NCBI GenBank assembly: GCA_003560175.1
Contig: PWIZ01000022.1
Location: 1 to 10,021, forward strand
Direction: 5' to 3'
DNA from: Halomonas sp.
GTDB taxonomy: Bacteria > Pseudomonadota > Gammaproteobacteria > Pseudomonadales > Halomonadaceae
DNA length: 10,021 nt
Shown: positions 6,377 through 10,021 of the stretch, piece after piece
How the letters are laid out: each line of letters opens with the position of its first letter
Position numbering within the stretch: the stretch's first letter is position 1
The notes under the pieces: model-generated
The model's database searches: none
Told to the model about the DNA's origin: nothing
What the model saw: the letters and a program-made list of their open reading frames with translations, nothing else
Program-made: the position numbers and the translations under genes

Positions 6377-6859
6377 ATGCACTGCCCCTTTTGCGGTACC
6401 CATGACACCAAGGTCACCGACTCGCGGCTGGTCGCCGAGGGGGATCAGGTGCGTCGTCGCCGCCAGTGTGTGGCCTGCGGTGAACGCTTCACCACCTACG
6501 AGACCGCCGAGCTGGTGATGCCCCGGGTGATAAAGGGTGACGGCTCCCGTGAATCCTTCGACGAGCAGAAGCTTCGCGCCGGCATGCTGCGTGCGCTGGA
6601 GAAGCGCCCGGTGAGTGCCGAATCCATCGAGGCGGCGGTGCAGCGCATCCGCCAGACTCTGCGGGCCCGTGGCGAGCGCGAGATCCACGCCCGCGATATC
6701 GGCGAGCAGGTGATGCTGGCCCTCAAGCGTCTCGATCAGGTCGCCTACATTCGCTTCGCCTCGGTCTACCGAAGTTTCCAAGATATCGACGAGTTCCGCG
6801 CCGAGATCGACCGTCTGGCTCAGGAACCCACCTTCGGCCCCGACGAGCCGCGCGGCTAG
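6377..6859 (+). CDS. nrdR: Transcriptional repressor NrdR
   Basis: NrdR is the nucleotide-sensing repressor of ribonucleotide reductase operons. The protein has 160 residues, the usual size. It begins [13 protein letters not shown] with a zinc ribbon made by Cys3/Cys6 and Cys31/Cys34 ([12 protein letters not shown]), including the Arg run VRRRRQC that contacts DNA in the family. An ATP-cone domain follows from about residue 49 ([18 protein letters not shown]) to about 139. The frame stays open upstream to 6260, but that start would overlap the copper chaperone gene and put 39 non-family residues before the zinc ribbon, so the ATG at 6377 is chosen. A weak GGA lies eight bases before it. In many gammaproteobacteria nrdR leads the riboflavin genes, as here, though a REP cluster intervenes. 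No clear NrdR box is seen upstream. Confidence 0.96.
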   Translation: MHCPFCGTHDTKVTDSRLVAEGDQVRRRRQCVACGERFTTYETAELVMPRVIKGDGSRESFDEQKLRAGMLRALEKRPVSAESIEAAVQRIRQTLRARGEREIHARDIGEQVMLALKRLDQVAYIRFASVYRSFQDIDEFRAEIDRLAQEPTFGPDEPRG

Positions 6860-6884
6860 GTGTCGCATAGAAGGCGAATACCCC

Positions 6885-6950
6885 TGTAGGAGCGCGATTT
6901 ATCGCGCGATAGGGCCGGTCAACCATCGCCGGATAAATCCGGCTCCTACA
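6885..6950. repeat. REP/BIME-like inverted pair downstream of nrdR
   Basis: Two palindromic units face each other. The left unit begins TGTAGGAGC and holds GCGCGAT-TT-ATCGCGC (6892-6907). The right unit holds GCCGGAT-AA-ATCCGGC (6928-6943) and ends GCTCCTACA. The outer arms TGTAGGAGC (6885-6893) and GCTCCTACA (6942-6950) are exact inverted repeats. The left unit shares 24 identical bases with the copy at 3745-3768. The pair begins 25 bases after the nrdR stop. Confidence 0.85.
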
Positions 6951-6970
6951 TCGGGCTGGCGAGGTTCACT

Positions 6971-7040
6971 TGTTTATCGCGCGATATGGGCGGAAACCAT
7001 CGCCGATATGTCGGACCACGGATAAATTCGGCTCCTGTAT
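6971..7040. repeat. Degenerate REP pair upstream of ribD
   Basis: A decayed second pair follows the intact one. TTTATCGCGCGATA (6973-6986) matches the inner half of the left unit but has lost its GTAGGAGC arm. CGGATAAATTCGGCTCCTGTA (about 7019-7039) matches the right unit with a broken stem and a C-to-T-type change near the end (CTCCTGTA in place of CTCCTACA). Together with 6885-6950 it fills most of the 204 bases between nrdR and ribD, leaving little room for a ribD promoter. Confidence 0.65.
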
Positions 7041-7063
7041 TTCCATCTAAGGCAAGGAATCCC

Positions 7064-8209
7064 ATGGTCAAGCAGATCCCCGAAGCCTGGATGGCCCGGG
7101 CCCTTGAGCTGGCCCGTCGCGGCCTCTATACCACGGATCCCAATCCCCGCGTCGGCTGCGTGCTGGTCAAGGACCAGCGCCTGGTCGGCGAGGGCTTCCA
7201 TGAGCGCGCCGGCGAGCCCCACGCCGAGGTCCATGCTCTGCGCCAGGCCGGCGAGGCCGCCCGCGGTGCCACCGCCTACGTGACTCTGGAGCCCTGCTCT
7301 CACCAGGGGCGCACTGGCCCCTGCGTCGTCGCCCTCGTCGCGGCCGGCGTGGCCCGGGTGGTGGTGGCCATGGCCGACCCCAATCCGGCGGTAGCCGGCC
7401 GTGGCCTCGCGCTGCTGCGCGAGGCCGGCATCGAGGTAGAGGTCGGTGTGCTCGAAGAGCAGGCCAGGGAGCTGAATCCCGGCTTTATCATGCGCATGGA
7501 CCATGGCCGCTCCTTCGTGCGGCTGAAGATGGCCATGAGCCTCGATGGACGCACCGCCATGCGGTCCGGCGAGTCTCAGTGGATCACCGGCCCCCAGGCC
7601 CTTCGCGAGGTGCAGCGCCTGCGCGCCCGTTCCAGTGCGGTGCTGACCGGTGTGGAGTCGATCATCTTCGACAACTCGCGGCTCACGGTAAGGCCCGAGC
7701 AGGCCGAGCTCGACGGCGTCGAGCTGATCCCCGGCCGCCAGCCACTGCGGGTGGTGGTGGACACCCACCTGCGGCTGCCCGAGGCCGCCGCCTGCCTGAC
7801 CGAGCCCGGCCGTACCCTGGTGGCCACCATCGAGGACCATGACTCGGAGCGACGAGCGAGGCTTGAGGGCGCCGGTGCCGAGGTGGTCGCCCTGCCGGCC
7901 GATGGCAACGGACGCGTCGACCTCCATGCCTTGCTTCGTCACCTGGCCGACGTTGAGCAGGCCAATGAGGTGCTGCTGGAGACCGGCGCCACCCTGGCCG
8001 GTGCTATGCTCGACGCGGGACTGGTGGACGAGATGCAGCTGTTCGTAGCGCCGACCCTGCTGGGCGGGGACGCCCGTCCGCTGTTCCAGCTCGCCGGCAT
8101 CGAGACCATGGCCCAGCAGCGCGGACTCGAGATCCTTGATATCCGCGCCGTGGGCAACGACTGGCGCATCATTGCCCGGCCCAAGCGTCACACTAGGGTA
8201 GAAAAGTAG
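7064..8209 (+). CDS. ribD: Bifunctional riboflavin deaminase/reductase RibD
   Basis: RibD catalyses the second and third steps from GTP to riboflavin: deamination of the pyrimidinone ring, then NADPH-dependent reduction of the ribose side chain. The 381 residues match the usual length. The N-terminal deaminase domain (about 1-145) has PNPRVGCVLV, the catalytic PHAEVHAL (His53 zinc ligand, Glu55 proton shuttle) and TLEPCSHQGRTGPC (zinc ligands Cys78 and Cys87). The C-terminal reductase domain (about 155-375) has RLKMAMSLDGRTAM, SGESQWITG and the late motif PTLLGGDARPLF. The frame opens earlier at 6986, inside the degenerate REP, but the ATG at 7064 has AAGGA five bases upstream and starts with the family N-terminus, so it is chosen. 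The next gene is 114 bases downstream. Confidence 0.96.
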   Translation: MVKQIPEAWMARALELARRGLYTTDPNPRVGCVLVKDQRLVGEGFHERAGEPHAEVHALRQAGEAARGATAYVTLEPCSHQGRTGPCVVALVAAGVARVVVAMADPNPAVAGRGLALLREAGIEVEVGVLEEQARELNPGFIMRMDHGRSFVRLKMAMSLDGRTAMRSGESQWITGPQALREVQRLRARSSAVLTGVESIIFDNSRLTVRPEQAELDGVELIPGRQPLRVVVDTHLRLPEAAACLTEPGRTLVATIEDHDSERRARLEGAGAEVVALPADGNGRVDLHALLRHLADVEQANEVLLETGATLAGAMLDAGLVDEMQLFVAPTLLGGDARPLFQLAGIETMAQQRGLEILDIRAVGNDWRIIARPKRHTRVEK

Positions 8210-8247
8210 CGTGCAGCGACCTGCCACGTTACTCTGACGCCGTTTCG

Positions 8248-8263
8248 AGGCGGGGTGCCGCCT
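8248..8263 (+). other. Hairpin in the ribD-ribB gap
   Basis: AGGCGG (8248-8253), loop GGTG and CCGCCT (8258-8263) form a perfect six-base stem in the transcribed gap between ribD and ribB. A second exact palindrome, CGTCTGCAGACG, follows at 8284-8295. Neither is followed by a T tract, so they are not intrinsic terminators. Their role is unknown. Confidence 0.45.
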
Positions 8264-8323
8264 GTGGACGACGCCACTGTCGCCGTCTGCAGACGCCCGC
8301 CAAGCTGAATTTCTGGAGATCTC

Positions 8324-9496
8324 ATGGTGAACTCAACTGCCGGTGGTCTGGCTCCCATCGAGGACCTGATCGAGGATATCCGCCAGGGCAAGATGGTGAT
8401 CCTCATGGACGATGAGGATCGCGAAAACGAGGGCGACCTGATCATGGCCGCCGAGAAGGTGCAGGCTGAGCACATCAACTTCATGGCCCGTCACGGCCGT
8501 GGGCTGATCTGCCTGCCCATGACCCGTGAGCGCTGCGAGCGTCTCAACCTGCCGCTGATGGTCACCGACAACGGCTCGGGTTTCGCCACCAAGTTTACCG
8601 TTTCCATCGAGGCTGCCGAGGGCGTGACCACCGGCATCTCCGCGGCCGATCGTGCCCGCACCGTGCAGGCCGCTGTCACCCGGAATGCCAACGCCAGTGA
8701 TATCGTCCAGCCGGGACATATCTTCCCGCTGATGGCCGAGCCCGGCGGCGTGCTGCGCCGCGCCGGTCACACCGAGGCCGCCTGCGATCTGTCTTCCCTG
8801 GCCGGCTTCGACCCCAGCGGTGTGATCTGCGAGATCATGAATGACGATGGCAGCATGGCACGCCGCCCGGAGCTCGAGCGCTTCGCCGCCGAGCACGGCC
8901 TGAAGATGGGCACCATCGCCGATCTGATCCACTACCGCATCCACAACGAGCAGACCGTGCAGCACGTGGAAGCCACGCCGGTCCACACCGCCTTCGGCGA
9001 GCTGACCCTGCACGTGTTCCGCGACAGCATACAGGGCGCGCACCACCTGGCGCTGGTCAAGGGGCGCCCCAGCCCCGAGACGCCGACCACGGTGCGCGTG
9101 CACCTGGCCGACGCCATGCGCGATCTGCTCTCCCTGCAGAAGGGGGAAAGCGCCCAGTGGAACTCCCACCGGGCCATCGCCGAGGTGGCGCGCGCCGAAC
9201 GCGGTGTCTTCGTCCTGATCGACGACGGCCGGCCTCGCCAGGACCTGCGCGACTATCTGGACACCTTCCTGGAGCGCCGCCGGGCGCCGCGCACCAGCGA
9301 CTCCGATGGCGCCGGCAACTACCTGACCATTGGTACCGGCTCGCAGATCCTGCTCCACCTGGGCGTGGGCAAGATGCGCCTGCTCAGCTCCCCCTGGAAG
9401 TTCTCGGCCCTCTCCGGCTTCGACCTGGAAGTGGTTGAGCGCCTGAGCCCGGAGGACATCGCTGAGGCCGCGCCCTCCGAGACCCACGGCGACTGA
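8324..9496 (+). CDS. ribBX: 3,4-dihydroxy-2-butanone-4-phosphate synthase, RibBX variant (degenerate RibA half)
   Basis: The N-terminal half (about residues 10-205) is an intact RibB domain, which makes the four-carbon precursor of the lumazine ring from ribulose 5-phosphate. It has [11 protein letters not shown] (29-39), [27 protein letters not shown] and [12 protein letters not shown]. The C-terminal half (about 208-380) is homologous to GTP cyclohydrolase II ([13 protein letters not shown]) but contains no cysteine at all. The three zinc cysteines expected after VRVH are absent (the segment reads [16 protein letters not shown]), and the GRGIGL-type catalytic loop is also gone. GTP cyclohydrolase II activity is therefore unlikely. 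This architecture is known in Proteobacteria as RibBX. Automatic annotation would probably call it bifunctional RibBA. CTGGAG (8313-8318) precedes the ATG by five bases. The protein is 390 residues long. Confidence 0.93.
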   Translation: MVNSTAGGLAPIEDLIEDIRQGKMVILMDDEDRENEGDLIMAAEKVQAEHINFMARHGRGLICLPMTRERCERLNLPLMVTDNGSGFATKFTVSIEAAEGVTTGISAADRARTVQAAVTRNANASDIVQPGHIFPLMAEPGGVLRRAGHTEAACDLSSLAGFDPSGVICEIMNDDGSMARRPELERFAAEHGLKMGTIADLIHYRIHNEQTVQHVEATPVHTAFGELTLHVFRDSIQGAHHLALVKGRPSPETPTTVRVHLADAMRDLLSLQKGESAQWNSHRAIAEVARAERGVFVLIDDGRPRQDLRDYLDTFLERRRAPRTSDSDGAGNYLTIGTGSQILLHLGVGKMRLLSSPWKFSALSGFDLEVVERLSPEDIAEAAPSETHGD

Positions 9497-9564
9497 CGCC
9501 GATTCCCCGACCATCGAGCGGGCGCGGCCATGGGTTGCGCCCCAGCATCATCAGGAAGGTAGAC

Positions 9565-10021
9565 ATGGAACCCATTTCTCAAGTGGAAGGCAGCTTCATT
9601 GACGTCGATGGCCGCTACGTCATCGTCGTGGGCCGTTTCAACCACCACGTGGTCGACAGCCTGGTGGAAGGCGCCGTCGACAGCCTGGTGCGCCATGGCG
9701 TGGCCGGTGAAAACATCGATATCGTCCACGTGCCGGGCGCCTGGGAACTGCCGCTGGCGGTCAAGAAGGTCCTCAGGGTAGCCCGCCCCGATGCGGTGAT
9801 CGCGCTGGGCGCGGTCATTCGCGGCGGCACCCCCCACTTCGAGTACGTGGCCGGCAGCTGCAACTCGGCGCTGAGCACCCTGCAGCTCGAGTTCGAGACC
9901 CCCATCGCCAACGGCGTGCTCACCGTCAACTCCATCGAGCAGGCCATCGAGCGCTCCGGCACCAAGGCCGGCAACAAGGGCGCCGAGGCGGCCATGGCGG
10001 CCATGGAGATGGTTTCCCTGC
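9565..10021 (+). CDS. ribH: 6,7-dimethyl-8-ribityllumazine synthase RibH (3' partial)
   Basis: RibH condenses the products of the RibB and RibD branches into the lumazine that riboflavin synthase converts to riboflavin. The window holds 152 codons, nearly the whole gene (Escherichia coli RibH has 156). Visible motifs are VVGRFN for ring binding, [26 protein letters not shown] with the catalytic His91, NGVLT and the phosphate-binding [21 protein letters not shown] (9553-9559) lies five bases before the ATG. The gap from ribB is 68 bases, so the two are probably cotranscribed. In related genomes nusB commonly follows; that would lie beyond the window. Confidence 0.96.
   Translation, partial: MEPISQVEGSFIDVDGRYVIVVGRFNHHVVDSLVEGAVDSLVRHGVAGENIDIVHVPGAWELPLAVKKVLRVARPDAVIALGAVIRGGTPHFEYVAGSCNSALSTLQLEFETPIANGVLTVNSIEQAIERSGTKAGNKGAEAAMAAMEMVSL

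Noticed and set aside
6986..7063. Upstream start for ribD
   Set aside because: It lies in a decayed REP element with no ribosome binding site; the ATG at 7064 has AAGGA and the family N-terminus.
8210..8323. FMN riboswitch before ribB
   Set aside because: The gap has GGCGGGGTG, which resembles the start of the RFN element, but the rest of the conserved core is absent and 114 bases is too short for the usual element of about 140 bases.

Overview
This window comes from a GC-rich gammaproteobacterial chromosome, most likely a halomonad (Halomonas or a close relative). The evidence is the high GC, acid-rich proteins, the nrdR-ribD-ribB-ribH gene order, and short REP-type palindromes of the GTAGGAGC…GCTCCTAC kind. 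The genus is an inference from gene content and style, not from a marker gene.

The left part (1-3748, + strand) reads as one operon. It holds an OmpR-family response regulator (its first few codons lie outside the window), a QseC-like sensor kinase overlapping it by one base, a secreted diheme cytochrome c4-like protein (TsdB-like), and a secreted diheme cytochrome with the signature of thiosulfate dehydrogenase TsdA. A REP palindrome cluster overlaps the stop codon of tsdA. A strong hairpin with an A/T tract lies between tsdA and the convergent genes, oriented to terminate the minus-strand operon.

The middle part (3946-5603, - strand) holds two thiol-disulfide genes transcribed leftwards: a membrane protein fusing an Lgt-like membrane domain to a TlpA-type thioredoxin domain (WCPPC), followed by a periplasmic DsbG-like protein (CPYC). 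A 202-bp divergent region separates them from a + strand PCu(A)C-type copper chaperone with a perfect H-X10-M-X21-H-X-M copper motif. The mix of two-component system, c-type cytochromes, DsbG, TlpA-type reductase and copper chaperone suggests a periplasmic redox and copper module. As I recall it, this resembles the Pseudomonas aeruginosa PA2476-PA2482 (dsb/DsbRS) region.

The right part (6377 to the end, + strand) is housekeeping: nrdR, then ribD, a RibBX-type ribB whose GTP cyclohydrolase II-like half has lost its zinc cysteines, and ribH (cut by the window end). The riboflavin synthase gene (ribE/ribC), often found between ribD and ribB in related bacteria, is absent; a 114-bp gap stands there instead. 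A second REP cluster lies between nrdR and ribD.

No tRNA, rRNA, CRISPR array, insertion sequence or phage gene was seen. The most interesting material is the redox/copper module, a lone periplasmic cysteine in its sensor kinase, the REP at the tsdA stop codon, and the altered riboflavin cluster.
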